A program made the position numbers and the translations under genes. From assembly GCA_030704615.1 (NCBI GenBank), contig CM060733.1, forward strand, positions 40,672,001 to 40,736,000: 64,000 bases of DNA. The letters run 5' to 3'. Of the stretch, positions 10,951-23,299 are shown in pieces (position 1 is the first letter of the stretch; each line of letters begins with the position of its first letter). The notes beneath the pieces were generated by a model. The model had not been told where the DNA came from, ran no database searches, and worked only from the letters and a program-made list of their open reading frames with translations. This DNA is from Takakia lepidozioides. Lineage: Eukaryota > Streptophyta > Takakiopsida > Takakiales > Takakiaceae.

Positions 10951-13900
10951 CACACTGCCTACAGAAAAGCTAGTGAACACGCGATACAGACTTATAATCT
11001 AAAATATAACCACATGCCATCATTACCTTCAAATGCCCAAATTAACAACAACACCCCAAAGCCAGGCTGATGGGAGTGCAAGAGAACAGCTACAGATGTA
11101 GAGGCTCCCAATGTCATGTACTATACAATTTTTTCAAATGTGAGAGAGCTTGACATTTGTACTTATGCAATGCTGTTCATTCAAGCTCTTTGTGGAATAC
11201 AGGATGTAAATTTGCCATCCGTCCTACTCATAACAAGATAGACCGACACTCGTCCACAAATGAACTGCACAAAGGGACAATGGGAATTCACACTTACGTG
11301 CTCCCAATAATGGCTAACTTTTGGAGTTGGGTTATATCATTGCCTCCTTGATTGTCTTCAATAAACACAGTGAGACTGCTCAATGGTCGTCATAGTCCAC
11401 CCAGCGGGTGCCCCCATACAACGGCAGTACCAAGACCAACCAGGAAAAGATACCAATTAAATAAGCTCTGTAATCATTATGGAAGATCATCCTCACCCTA
11501 CTACATAGCAGCCAAAAACATTTCAGCTAGAAAACCCCTAACTCTGCCACCTAAGTCAACAAACCCTATTGTATACAGTCCACAAGCCTATGGCAAACAG
11601 GTCTTATGAGTACATCCTATTGTGTACAGTGATAGAGATTAACACACAAAACTCCCACATTCTGGTGACACGACAAGATGTCTGCACCATTAAATTCTAG
11701 CTAGTACAAGGCATGCCTCAGTATAGTAACATGTTTACCTGCGTACATTCTGGAACTTGACATACTTGAGTGGCACAGGCTTTCCCTGTAAAACCATTTA
11801 GAAAAGAAAAAACGTGAACGCCACTTTCCTTTAGCAAACTGGAAGCAAATACAAAGCTGTCACAGTACATTTCAGGATAAATTATGCAGATAAAAAACCA
11901 GTGCCCTTGCCTCTTTACACAGCAAGCCAAACATGCTTGAACCAAACAGGGAGAACCACCCAGACACATACCTCGAGCTGTTCCAGGGACACTGAAACTG
12001 AATCACTGACAGGAAAATCGGCGACATTGCTGCAACCACATCAATCATATTCCCTCAAATTACGACACAAATGGATCTGGGGATACATTTGAGCTTTGAA
12101 ATAGTTGTGGAAATCAGAAAGCCTGTCTTTAAATTCCCAACATCAGTAGGACCTGTCATTTGGCTGGGATCCTGGCACATTGGATGGTTTGCTAGAGAAA
12201 CTTCTGTAAGGTGATGAATATTTCCTCTCTGTATTGCAAACTTGGATACAATTGCCCTGAGTTCAGGACCCCTCTTCTTGATAGTGGAAAGGCAACATCA
12301 GTGCTCTCGTAATGGGCACAGTGTATGGCAGCAATTGAGAGCACCTAAAATGGACACGTGAGCCATAAGCTCAAATCACATGTGTCCACACACTAACTCA
12401 AGCACACATCCAAAAACATCCAGATAGGAGGCACTAAAACCTACCTGAAACCCATATTTTGTCGGTTTACAAATAACTTCAATGTCCTTGGCCCTGCAAT
12501 CAACGAATAATCCTCATACTCGAGCCCTTTCGCATACACACAATGCTTCGGACTGTGTGTTGCACAAATTCTCAAATGTAACACACCCCAGAGTATGCCA
12601 CTTCTTTATATCAATGTGCAATATCATCACCGCAAGGTAGACACTCCTTTTCAAGACCACATCATTCACAAGGTTTTACAGGATCTTAGACTAATCTGTG
12701 CATTCTGTGCCGGTAGCTACTTTCAATGACTCGTCCTTCATAAAACACTTCATGAGTGCAACATCCACAGGATTCATGAGCAAACTCTCATCCTCAAAAG
12801 TAGTTTGTCATACTTTCCTCCACACTTATCCAACATAAACAGAATATCCTCACAGGAGTCCAATGGCACGGCTTCCAAGTTCATAGGAAGTACTCTGTAA
12901 CCCTAGCATCAGAACCATATTGACCATCAGTAGTCTTCAATGGCTGTCTATATCTTTTGACAACTATATAGCCTGCAATTCCATTCAGAAGCTATCACCT
13001 GACCTTCTCACTGGTAAAGTCACTTGGACAAGGTGGTTGCTAACCACTTTTTCCTTATCATTGCAAAGAAGCAACTGCCCAATGCAGGCCATGGAAGTGA
13101 CAACCAGGTGGTCAAGAGAGAAAGAGGCCAGGGATTCATGTCTTGTTTGCCGAAGGTAACTATCAATGAGTACCATTTATGATACACAGTGGCAACTCTG
13201 CCAATAGTCATCTCAACTCTACCCTAAATGACCACCGGAACTTCAGGCCTGTGCCTTCCCAGTCAGGACAAGAGGATGAACTCGGCACAGACATCACCAG
13301 CATCTGGAGAGACAGAGGCCAGGGAGGGACGTTTGCCATTGGTGAGTATCATTCACGGTACAACACTTATTAGAACAGAACTGTGCCAAACATCATCTCA
13401 AGGGTACAAATTCACTGGGTGACCACCAGAACTGAGGGACTTTGCCTTCACCACCAAGTACAAGAGGATGCACTCTACTTCGAGAACTCACCTGCGTCTG
13501 CCGGACCTTTGACAATCAAAGAGTGGAGCTTAACCACTTGATTGAAGGGAATGTAAAGCAACAACTGCTCATCCGCATCACTCTCCAGATGCAACCCATT
13601 GTCTTCCCTGTACCCCTGTGAAAGAATTCAACAGGCCTCTCAAGAGTTTTTTGCTTCCACTATTTGGCAGTGATATACCAGCATAATAAGAAGGGGACAA
13701 AGTGACGGAAAGGAATTTCAAAGAAATGTACCAGAATTCAAGTAGCTAGGACACTTGCATAGGTGGAGGCAGCATAGTGAAAGAGATTAACCTGCTTCAG
13801 GGCATTAACAAAGGTGTGGTTGGACTTCTCGTTTAAGCACTCCACAGATGACCAGTCAATGCATTCCACCAGATCCACCTTTTCATCCCCTTCCCCAACT

Positions 13901-14404
13901 TCATAAGCCTTCTTGCATCTACTTCACCTATTTGATCTTACACTATGGAGCCTGTCTAGAGATGTAGGTCGAACATTTTGCGGCTGGCAAAGAAACATGA
14001 AACATTGTCAAATTATAAATCTGTATATGTCAGACACAACTTGGAAACAACTCCAGATATGTATTGCAAGTTTTCAGGAACTCCGTCTCCCAGTCTACAA
14101 AGCATGAGAATGTGTTTTCCCTGTGCACGAGAAACTTCAAATTCAAAGGAGAGAGTATGTTATAATGTGATATAGTCGCACTACAGCATAGATACGTCTT
14201 CCTCTTAGCTGAGCATGCACAACCACCTTCCAATTTCCCCTTCTTGTTTTGTCATCGGAGAAGAAAACTTGCTCTATGTCTGAAGGCCGTGAAAAAGGCT
14301 CATCGAGGGGACGATGAGTAAGGTTGAGCCTATCTGCATTGACGCGCATGAAACCACAATCATCTTGCACTAATGTTGTGGAGGGCCCCACAAGATGTGG
14401 CTGG
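10951..14404. other. No recognisable gene; possible upstream introns of the AspRS pseudogene
   Basis: Open frames here are short and overlapping on both strands, and none shows a domain I recognise. Part may be intron or decayed 5' exon sequence of the AspRS locus, but I could not align the anticodon-binding OB fold. The only structure seen is a tandem duplication near 13.1-13.5 kb. Confidence 0.5.
13130..13470. repeat. Degenerate tandem duplication, ~190-bp unit, two copies
   Basis: 13130-13275 and 13320-13470 share an ordered series of words: GTTTGCC, ATCA-rich spacer, CCAA-TCATCTCAA, GACCACC-GAACT, TTTGCCTTC-type and ACAAGAGGATG. Divergence is high. No coding role is visible. Confidence 0.55.
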
Positions 14405-14540
14405 AACCACCCAGTGGTTGAGTGTATGTGCCTTGCCTGTGCATAACCTAGGTGATTTAGGGTTCAAAGTGTCCACCATTTAAACGCAGGCATAGTCTTG
14501 GGGATGAAGAGACTATAATTTATGCTTCCTCCGGGCGGAA
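14405..14540 (+). mobile_element. tRNA-derived SINE, diverged copy
   Basis: An A-box-like CCCAGTGGTTGAGTG (about 14410) and a B-box-like GGGTTCAAAGTG (14460) are spaced as in a tRNA-type pol III promoter. The downstream body, with CCACCATTT, GAAGAGACTATAA and GCTTCCTCCGGG, matches the body of the copy at 26002. Two copies with the same order support a SINE family. Confidence 0.65.
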
Positions 14541-16044
14541 TCCCCTCTTTCCTTCTGTGATTAAATATGGAAATATCTCCATACTTACAATTAAAGGTGG
14601 GTAAGAAAGAAGTACTGAGAAGCTATCCTCTAGAGGATTTTCCGAAGAAAAAACCCGAAACTAACAGCAAAGTACAGAAAAACAAAGACAGAGAAAATGA
14701 ACCAAAAGAAGCAAAGACACAAACAAAGCAACGAACACGGATTCACCTTGAACCAGTAAACTGAGAATTGCAGTATAGACTTGCAGTTGTGCCTGTCTCT
14801 CACCAATCCATGGACCAAGTAGGAAAACAACATAAGTGGTAGTGACAAGCCACCATCACTTCCGCACATAACTGTGCATCAAAAGCCAATTACACTCATC
14901 AGCCCCTCAGTTTGCAAGGGATAGTGGTAAAGTGACAAGGTAAGCTGACAGAGCGTGCACCTGGCCTCGCACTGTAGCCACTCCAGCTGCTGCTGCCGCC
15001 TCCATATCCACAACTACGCAGTCTGGATACGCACAAGAGCAGAGCGCAGTAAAGATGGATGCCAGACACGTACGCAGGGGCAGTTGATGCACATCACTGC
15101 ACTGCGCTGCGACGCAGAAAGCCTAAACGCTGAATCCCCCACGCACGCGATATTACAGGTTCTGTGCAGGAGATGTTGCCACGTGTCCAAAGTGAACAGC
15201 CCAGATCTTCATCCACAGTCCTCGAGAAAGTTGAGAGTCATCTGCGCAGCGGGGGAGATGGCAGCGATTCTTCTGCACGCACAGGCCCGCTCCAGATGCA
15301 ATTGCACAGACGCAACTGTCCCAAGCTAGCCTCGAGGCAGCTGTGCCCAGCAAGTTGAGCTGAATGAATTCCAAGCTGGTTTAATCTGGGTCCCTCCGAC
15401 ATCTGCTGGGCCGGGCTGATCACTTGCAGCCCGCCTTTTGCTCTGTTTCGTCAACCAGCCCGGGGCCAGGCTCACTACATGTCCATTAGTATATAACAAC
15501 TGTGTAGCATCGATGTCTTCCCAGTCTACCACACTACTACTCTTCCACAGTCGGCTGCTAACCTTTGCTTTTTCTCTTTTTCTTTCATGCTCGGTGACGG
15601 TTATTGATCTTAATTCTACCGGCCGCGTTTGCAGAGGAATGCGCTAGCTGTACTCATCGTACGTAGTAATCCAGGTCAAGGTTCGTGGTGAGTTAAGGTA
15701 TGTACATTACTACAACAATCCTTGCAAGATGTTTTCCTTCAGCTGAGTTTGAACTGAATTGCATATTACTGAAAGTGACATGGGTTGTTCCCCGGTTGTT
15801 CATGTGTAAGTCACCAATTATATTGTTATAGAAGGCTCTGCATGAGGTCGTTGAATGAGGTGGACGGTTGTGCTGTGATCGCATGCATGATCCGCTTTAC
15901 GTCTGAATAGCTAAATTGTCTGTGTTGCAGTTATAAAAGTTTAAAGTTTTAACAACGTACTCCTGCCTGTTGCTTGCAGGTGCATAGTTTCCATGTTCCA
16001 ATCGAAAATTTGTTTTCTATCTGTGCACGAAGGCCATCTGCAAC
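14541..16044. other. Intergenic; no gene recognised
   Basis: The stretch around 14600-14760 is Lys/Glu-rich when translated but has no homology I recognise. A TATAAAA box occurs near 15932, about 110 bp upstream of the transporter ATG, and could be its relic promoter. Nothing else could be supported. Confidence 0.4.
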
Positions 16045-17320
16045 CATGGCAGGTGGAGCTCCAACTGTTGGGTGAGCAACATTCCCACAGGCAGGAAGGT
16101 TTTGTTCCCACTTGCACTGGTGACTTCGCTATTTTTCCTGTGGGGCTTTGCTTATGGATTGTTGGATGTGCTGAACAAGCATTTTCAAGAGGTTCTTCAC
16201 TTGAGCAAGGTCAAGTCCACCGGGCTGCAGGTGGCCTACTTTGGTGCATACATCGTGTTCCCGCCACTGTTTGGTCAACCAATCGTGCTGAAAATTGGAT
16301 ACAAAGTCTCAATTCTAACCGGCCTGATGCTCTATGTCGTTGGAGCTCTACTTTTCTGGCCGTGCGCTCAATACAAGACCTTCCCAGGCTTTGTTGTTGC
16401 AACGTTCGTCATTGCGTGTGGCTTATCAAGCCTTGAAGTTGCAGCGAACACCTACGTGACTGTCTTGGGGAGCCCAAAGACAGCCACATTTAGATTGAAC
16501 TTTTCTCAATCTTCAACGGTTTGGGAAGCTTTATTGGGCCTATGATAGCATCAAAGTTTTTCCTTAGTGTCCAGCATTCAGGAGATCTCAATTCCGTTAA
16601 GTTCATCTATCTTGGAATCGCTTGCGGCGTCTTCACCGTGGCAGTTTTGTTCTTTTTTGCCAGCCTTCCTGAGATTTCAGATGACGACATGTCTGAGGAA
16701 TCAGATCTTCCAGCGAAGCCGCTCATGAAACAGCCGCATTTTCTTGGTGGAGTGTTGGCACAATGGTTGTAAGTTGGTTCGCAGGTCACGGTGGCCACTT
16801 TCTTCATCAACTTGGCCAATGAAGATGGTATCAAATCCGATTCAAAAGCTTCCCAACTGCTCTCTTACTCTTTGATTCTCTTCACCGTCGGCCGTTTCTT
16901 CGCCACATTCCTTTTGAAGTTCTTCCAACCAAGGTACATTTTGGGAGCTTATGCTGCTCTATGCACCACATTGTGTGCGCTTTCCGCTGGACTGCATGGA
17001 GTCGGAGTACCATATGTGTTATAGTGCTCTTAATCTTCATGTCCTGCATGTACCCAACGATCTTCACGCTGGCGTTACAAGATCTAGGAGGGAACACCAA
17101 GAGAGCGGGGTCCTTTGTCGTCATGGGCGTCGGTGGTGATGGTGCCAATTTCCCTCCAATTCAAGGCGCTATTGCAGACAAAGCAAGCACCAAGATCAGC
17201 CAGATTGTTCCTACGTTGGGGTTCTCTTACCTCATTTTCTATCCTTTTCTCTTTGCCAAAGGCCCATCTCCTCATAGTGATGACCTTGAATCCAAGAATT
17301 ACCTTGAATCCAACAGTTAG
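16045..17320 (+). pseudogene. FHS-family (fucose/glucose-galactose permease-like) sugar transporter pseudogene, fungal-like, intronless
   Basis: The relic starts MAGGAPTVG at 16045 and is followed by a frame change. Then comes FPLALVTSLFFLWGFAYG (first membrane helix) and LLDVLNKHFQ, the hallmark of FHS-family major-facilitator permeases. Later landmarks are GLQVAYFGAY, SSLEVAANTYV, FGS-type FIGPMIASKFF, VTVATFFINLA, CMYPTIFTLAL and FPPIQGAIAD, in family order across about 400 residues. The family takes up hexoses or fucose at the plasma membrane. At least three lesions break it: a frameshift near 16505, a TAA at about 16770 and a frameshift near 17010. No plausible introns are present. The motifs resemble fungal members more than plant hexose transporters (inference from recall), so transfer from a fungus or a retroposed host copy are both possible. 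Confidence 0.85.
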
Positions 17321-18039
17321 TTTTTGGAAGTTATTTGTAGCACTTGCAAGCTATCATATGTTCAAATACCTTGTGTTCTTTGTAAATAAACAAGCCTCAA
17401 ACGCCAATTGGCTCTCTTGCTTTGCTTTGGCACAACTTAAGAGGAAGGTAAAACTACTAAGGGAGCATGATTCAGCACAACACAGCAATCAGCGTCTTGA
17501 CATGGTGTAAGGTCCTTTGACCACATTTTCTCCAGTGACTTGCATGTCTCTGCAAAGTCTATCTCTACAAGAGAGCCAATAAGTTTGTACAGGTTTTCAT
17601 CATTTTACACTTTTGATCTTGTTATGATCAATCACTGGAGACTGCTGCCAATGTACAATAATAAAGTTCTAGTCTAGGAAGTGGCAATTCATTCAAATTC
17701 TGGAATGTTATCACTATGTACCCCAACTCATTTGCCCAGTTCGGGAAGGTCAGGCAACCCGACACTGTGGGAAGAGCGAATAGCGTGGGGCCGCGGGAGG
17801 CTTGGAGAGGAGGGAAATGGCTCGACAGGGTGCGCCTGTGCGCCTAGGATAGCGCAGAAGTAGGAGGGTCAATGGGAGGGCGGTGGGCCCAAAACATGCG
17901 CAGAAGACACCTACATGCCTTTCTAGAGCTTTCCAAAAGCAGCCGGGTGAGGCCGTGGGCCCTTTCTAGAAGGTTCCACCACAGCCTTCAAAGACTATAT
18001 AAGGAAGGTAAGGGGCATCAATCTATGAATTAAGACTAT
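17321..18039. other. Intergenic; nothing recognised
   Basis: AT-moderate sequence downstream of the transporter relic. It has short overlapping open frames only, and no transposon termini or RNA genes were seen. Confidence 0.4.
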
Positions 18040-18299
18040 TTGTTTGTTTTATTTTGTTTTGTTTTGTCACGTTAAGATGTCCCAAACCACAAGGCCCCAG
18101 CCTTGGTGCTTGGTACCGTTGGAAAGCCCTCCACGAGGAGGGGTGCACGGGCTTGGTCTCACGATTTTTGGACTTGCGGTGTTTATGTCAAATTCCAAGT
18201 GCTTTTGGTCGTTGGAAATTCACAAAAAATAGCAAAAATGGCAAAGTGGGCATTCCCTGGACAGTGGTTGGAATCTGGTCGTAGGCTCTGTGGAAAAAA
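18040..18299 (+). repeat. Dispersed repeat R2 (TACCGTTGGAAAGCCCTCCACGAG family)
   Basis: Landmarks are TTTTGTCACGTTAAGATG, GGTACCGTTGGAAAGCCCT, GGGGTGCACGGGCTTGGTCT, GGACTTGCGGTGT and GGTCGTAGGCTCTGTGG. The same order recurs inverted at 25735-25975, 26330-26445 (part) and 26800-27090. In every case it abuts the ~100-bp minisatellite, so both probably belong to one transposable unit. No termini were recognised. Confidence 0.75.
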
Positions 18300-18970
18300 A
18301 CTTACTTGGGCCTCGATATAGGAGACGCACTTGGATACATAGGAAATTGCACTAGATACATAGAAGGGCTTTGATGCTACATGGGAGATGCACTTGGATA
18401 CATGAATAGAAGATTGCACCTGGATACATAGGAAATTACACTTGGTCGTAGATTTCAATTCTTCACATATAGGGCAAACGGCATAGGCTACACTAGAGGT
18501 CGCACTTGGGCCTCGACATAGGAGACGCATTGGGATACATAGAAGATCTTACACTTGGGCTTCGATGCCATTAGACACTTGGGCCAACGGCACAGGCTAC
18601 CCTAGAGGTCGCATTTGGGCCTCGACATAGGAGACGCACTTAGACTTAGATGACACTGGACACTTGGGCCAACGGCACAGGCTACCCTCGACATAGGAGA
18701 CGCATTTGCCTACATAGGAAATTGCACTTGGTCTTAGATTTCAATTCTTCACACATAAGCCAAAGGCGTAGGCTACACTCGAAGCTTGGGCCTCACAATA
18801 GAAGATGCACTGGGATACATATGAAAGTGCACTTGGTCTTGGATTTCAATTCTTCACACACATGGGCCAAAGGCACATGCTACCCTACGCACTTGGATAC
18901 ATAGAAGATCTTACACTTGGGCTTTAGATGACATTGGACACTTGGGCCATCGACACAGGCTACCCTAATA
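18300..18970. repeat. Minisatellite block, ~100-bp degenerate unit
   Basis: Repeated words include GGAGACGCACTTGGATACAT, GGGCCTCGACATAGGAGACG and CACTTGGGCCAACGGCACAG followed by GCTACCCT. The block has the same orientation as 6905-7160 and the opposite one to the blocks at 25-26 and 62 kb. Confidence 0.8.
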
Positions 18971-19944
18971 GATTTTATTACGTTCCTCCGGCCTCCCTTT
19001 GGTGGGCTCTGCAAGCAAGGCCCCCTTATAAAATAAAAATTGGAACTTGAACCATCATCTAATTAAAAATCTCTTACTATGCAACAACAATCGTGCCCAG
19101 TTATATTTCAAAGAGTGTACAGGGTGAGGGGCTTGTCACTTAATATGAACCTGGAAATCAATCCCACTCCTTGCCTTGTTGCTAGCAGCTGACAATGACA
19201 GCCTACATTTGTTCTAGGAAACACCCAACTCAACTTCTTACACTAGTTCATATGCTCGATTGCATCTGCTACTCTCTGTAATCCAAGAGGCATTCACCTT
19301 TTTGCCTCGATTGTCCCACCATTGACTGGGGTCAGAACTATTCATTCCACAGCTTCTCCTCATCTCTGTTATCTGATTCTGGATACTTTCATGTTGTCAC
19401 ATTGGCAGTACCATGTCAAAGTCACTCCAAACTATCAAAGATTCACTCAACCAGCTAACTTGCAGAATTCAACATGGAAATTTAGGGACGACTCTGATAA
19501 CAGGGAAAAACAGGCTGAAATGTCTTGAGGAAGGTGCCTTCACTAGCAGTACCTTGTTCTATCATTTGTGCTGCTGCCGCTGCTGTTTCCACTTGACCAT
19601 CTACTCCAACAGACTTCTTGTAGCTATTGATCCCTCAGCCTGAACCTGAACATGAATCTGGAACTCTATCCCTGGTCCATCAGCTATCCCTAGTCCTTCA
19701 GCTATCCCTGCCCGTGTACAAATCATGAATACATCCCTCAGCCTTGCTGCTAGCAGCTGACACTGACGGCGTGAAGTTCTTCCAGCAAACACCCCAACCC
19801 TACTTGTTATAGTAGTTCCACTTCCGCATTGCAACTGCTTCTCTCTGTAGTCGAACAAGCATTAGATTTATTCTAGGAAACACCCAACTCAGCTTATCAC
19901 ACTAGCTCCTATGCTGAATTGCGTCTGCTACTTTCTGTAATCTA

Positions 19945-20065
19945 ATAGGCATTCACATTTTTGCCTCGGTTGTCCCACCATTGACTGGGGTTAGGAAAGT
20001 ATTCATTCCACAACTTCTCCTCATCTTTGTTACCTGTTTTTCGATACTTTCCTGCTGTCACATTG
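19945..20065 (-). pseudogene. OSB-like (organellar single-stranded DNA-binding) exon relic
   Basis: On the minus strand an open stretch reads GKYRKTGNKDEEKLWNEYF followed by NPSQWWDNRGKNVNA. This W..yF.nP.qWWDNR..K.N pattern is the start of the PDF-type motif of plant OSB proteins, which bind single-stranded DNA in mitochondria and plastids. The PDF residues themselves are not visible downstream. A splice-acceptor-like CAG precedes it. Related, more decayed copies of the segment occur near 19330, 21700, 30960, 31490 and 60840. Confidence 0.6.
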
Positions 20066-21227
20066 GCAGTATCATGTCAAAGCCACTCCAAACTAGATTC
20101 ACTCAACCAGCTAACTTGCAGAATTCAATTTAGGGCCGATTCTGATAAGAGGGAAAAACATGGTGAAATGTAGTAGTGCCTGATTTTATCAATTGTGCCG
20201 CTACTGCTGCGGCTTCCAGTTGACCATCTACCCATGTAGGTTTCTTGGCGCTATCCGTCCACAAGGAATCAAAAGTAATCTTGAGCTTGAAATCTGGCCC
20301 TCTTGGATGAATCTGGACCCAAACTCTATCCCTGCTCCTTCAACTATGCCTCTGCACAAATCATGCATACATCTTTGCTGCTAGCAGCTGACAATGACAG
20401 CCTACATTTCTTCTAGCAAACAACCCAACCATACTTACCACACTAGTTCCTATGCTGACTTGCGCTTCCGTGTTCATTCCAAAGCTTCTCCTCGTCTCTG
20501 TTATCTGTTTTTTGATATTTTCCTGATGCCACATTGTCGGTAACATGTCAAAATCACTCCAAAACCACCATAGATCCACCAACGAGTTAACTTGCAAGTT
20601 CAACATGAAAATTTAGGGACAACTCTGATAACAGGGAAAAACAGGCTGAAATGTGTTGAGAAAGGTGCCTTCATTAGCAGTGCCTTGTTCTATCAATTGT
20701 GCTGCTGCCGTTGTTGTTTCCACTTGACCTTCTTTCCACGCAGATTTCCTGTAGCTACTTGATCCACATGGAATCAGAAGTAATCTTGTGTTTGAGATTC
20801 GGCCTCTTACATGAATCTGGACCTCTATCCCTGGTCCTTCAGCTATTCCTGCCTGTGTACAAATCATGAATACATCATCAGCCTTGCTGCTAGCAGCTGA
20901 CACTGACGGCATGAAGTTCTTCCAGCAAACAAATGAAACCCTAATGACGAGAGGAAAAAGGAAAAACAAACTGAAATAGGTTGTGGAAGAAACGATACAC
21001 ATACTTATCACCTTTCAGCTGATACTTATCACACACTGGTTCCTATGCTGACTTGTGCTTCCAACATGCATTCACCTTTTCGCACCAACGAGCTAATTAC
21101 TTGCAGAATTCAACCTGAAAATTTATGGGCGACTCTGATAACAGGGAAAACAGGGAAATGTGTTGAAGAAGGTGCTCATAGGTCTCCAAAGCCTCCATCC
21201 AGTGCCTTTGTTGTGCATATCCTGCAA

Positions 21228-21545
21228 TCATAGCATCCACAACACCACATCTCGTTCAGCCATACTGTTGAACACTCCCTTTGCATCCTCGATGCACCCA
21301 TATTTTGCATACACGTCCACGAGAGTACTGTTCAGAATGACATTGGGTACAATTCGAGCTCTGACAATGTCACCATGGACCTCTTTGCCTTTTTCCATGG
21401 CTGCCAGGCTTGCACATGCATTGCAAATGCAATCAAATGTGATGTGGTTGGGCTTCACCCCTTCCGCCATCATTTGATCGTAGGTCTCCAAAGCCTCCTT
21501 GGACCGCGGCCTTGCTGTGCATACCCCGCAAGCATCGTGTTCCAC
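21228..21545 (-). pseudogene. PPR protein fragment (PLS type)
   Basis: This open stretch of about three repeats contains ALETYDQMMAEGVKPNHITF, ICNACASLAAMEKGKEVHG and NSTLVDVYAKYGCIEDAKGV, ending at NSMAERDVVLW. These are P, L and S pentatricopeptide motifs of plant organellar RNA-binding proteins. Full-length family members carry ten or more repeats and a targeting peptide, so this is a fragment. It sits in the PPR/OSB array. Confidence 0.85.
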
Positions 21546-22310
21546 GACACCACATCTTGTTCAGCCATACTGTTGAAACATCCCTTCCCAACTCAGCTTA
21601 TTACACTAGTTCCTATACTGAATTGCGTCTGCTACTCTCCTGTAATCTAACAGGCATTCACCTTTTTGCCTCGGTGTCCCACCATTGACCGGGGTCAGAA
21701 AAGTATTCATTCCACAGCTTCTCCTAATCTCCGTTATGTGTTTTTGGATACTTTCTGTTGTCACAGTGGTAGTATCATGTCAAAGTCACTCGAAACTACA
21801 TTCACTCAACCGGCTAACTTGCAGAATTCAACATGGAAATTTAGGGCCGATTCTGATAAGAGGGAAAACAGGGTGAAATGTGTTGAAGAAGGTGCCTTGA
21901 CTACCAGTGCCTGATTTTATTAGTTGTACCACTGTTGCTGCGGCATCCAGATGACCATCTACCCATGCAGGTTTCTTGTAGCTATTGATCCACAGGGAAT
22001 CACAAATAATCTTGTGCTTGAAATCTGGCCCTCTTGGATGAATCTGGACCCACTCTCTATCCCTGCTCCTTCAACTATCTCTGCCTCTGCACAAATCATG
22101 CACACATCATTGCCTTACTGCTAGTAGCTGACAATGACAGCCTAGATTTGTTCCAGCAAAACACCCTAACCCTACTTATCACACAAGTTCCTATGCTAGC
22201 AAAACACCCTAACCCTACTTATCACACAAGTTCCTATGCTGACTTGCGCTTCCAACAGGCATTCACCTTTTTGCACCAACGAGCTAACTTGCAAAATTCA
22301 ACCTGAAAAT

Positions 22311-22502
22311 TTAGGGACGACTCTGATAACAGGGAAAACAGGCTGAAATGTGTTCAAGAAGGTGCACATAGGTCTCCAAAGCCTCTATCCCGCGCCCTTG
22401 CTGTGCATATCCTGCAATCATCGCACTCCACGACACCACATCTCGTTCAGCCATACTGTTGAACACTCCCTTTGCATCCTCAATAGCACCCACATTTTGC
22501 AT
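22311..22502 (-). pseudogene. PPR fragment running into OSB-like repeat sequence
   Basis: The minus strand reads GAIEDAKGVFNSMAERDVV and then MIAGYAQQGRGIEALETYVH. It continues without a stop into the sequence that precedes the OSB-like exon in the other units. The order PPR then OSB on the same strand recurs at 54 and 61 kb. Confidence 0.8.
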
Positions 22503-22504
22503 AC

Positions 22505-22695
22505 ATGTTCACAAGAGTACTGTTTAGAATGACATTGGGTACAATTCGAGCTCTGACAATGTCACCATGGACCTCTTTGCCATTTTCCAGGGCTGCCAAG
22601 CTTGCACATGCAATCAAATGTGATGTGGTCGGGCTTCACCCCTTCCGCCATCATTTGATCGTAGGTCTCCAAAGCCTCCTTCCCGCGGCCTTGCT
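22505..22695 (-). pseudogene. PPR fragment
   Basis: On the minus strand, ALETYDQMMAEGVKP and the following DHI-type repeat start, with ENGKEVHGDIVRARIVPN-like sequence, can be read with frame changes. An AT-rich insertion of about 160 bp (22696-22855) separates it from the next PPR fragment. Confidence 0.7.
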
Positions 22696-22852
22696 GTGCC
22701 GCTTAGCAACCAATGGCGCAAAAAAAGAATAAATTATAAAAGAGCCTAAAAAATGATCTAGAAGAAATAATAAATAAATAAATATTTTGTCTCTTCGCCC
22801 TTGATTCTGTCTTTTAACCATCCTATCTTGTTTTTCCTTTGCGCGTTCATCG

Positions 22853-23152
22853 TTAATAGGGATCGTGGGAAGCCCACAAGCATCGCTCAGCCACACTGTT
22901 GCAAACTCCCTTCGCATCCTCGATGCACCCACATTTTGTATACATGTCCACGAGGGTATTGTTCAGAATGACGTTGGGTATAATTCCAGCTCTGATGATG
23001 TCAGGATGAACCTCTTTGCCCTTTTCCAGGGCTGCCAGGCTCGCACACGCATTGCATATACAAACGAACGTGACCATGTCTGGCTTTACCCCTTCCCGCA
23101 TCATTTGGAAATAGGTCTCCAATGCCGCCATCATGCATCCATACTGGGGCAT
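22853..23152 (-). pseudogene. PPR protein fragment (PLS type)
   Basis: The stretch contains ALETYFQMMREGVKPDMVTF, ICNACASLAALEKGKEVH, IIRAGIIPNVILNNTLVDMY and CGCIEDAKGVCNSVAER. It is close in sequence to the 21228 fragment, so the two come from recent duplication. The start methionine is not meaningful. Confidence 0.85.
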
Positions 23153-23299
23153 ATCCCGCGATCATCACACTCCAGGACATGACATTTCGTTCAGCTATAT
23201 TTCAAACACTCCCTTTGTATCCTCAATACTGCCACATTTGGTGTACACGCCCAGCCTTGAGCCTGTTAAAGGTATTCTCATTAGGTCGCGATCTTCTTA

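Larger units (their letters stand above)
19100..22700 (-). repeat. Degenerate tandem array of OSB-like / PPR gene fragments
   Basis: Units of roughly 470-720 bp recur, each anchored on the minus strand by the exon-like segment with LWNEYF and WWDNRGK and by the word TTGAATTCTGCAAG. Anchor positions on the plus strand are about 19458, 20112, 20586, 21090, 21812 and 22282. PPR-coding fragments lie between or at the ends of units. The family also occurs at 27125-27335 (inverted), 30630-31880, 42659-43035 and inside the CACTA element at 60530-61060. I read it as repeated duplication of one host or captured gene, now decayed. Confidence 0.75.

Noticed and set aside
14143-14391. 82-residue minus-strand frame with a DDCGFMRVNADRLN stretch
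   Set aside because: It hints at a retrotransposon or polymerase segment but matches no domain order that I know and lacks neighbours supporting one.
16060-16800. Very short introns (16-19 bp) with GT...AG in the sugar permease relic
   Set aside because: They are too short to be spliced, and removing them does not restore the family alignment everywhere; ordinary frameshifts and a stop explain the data better.
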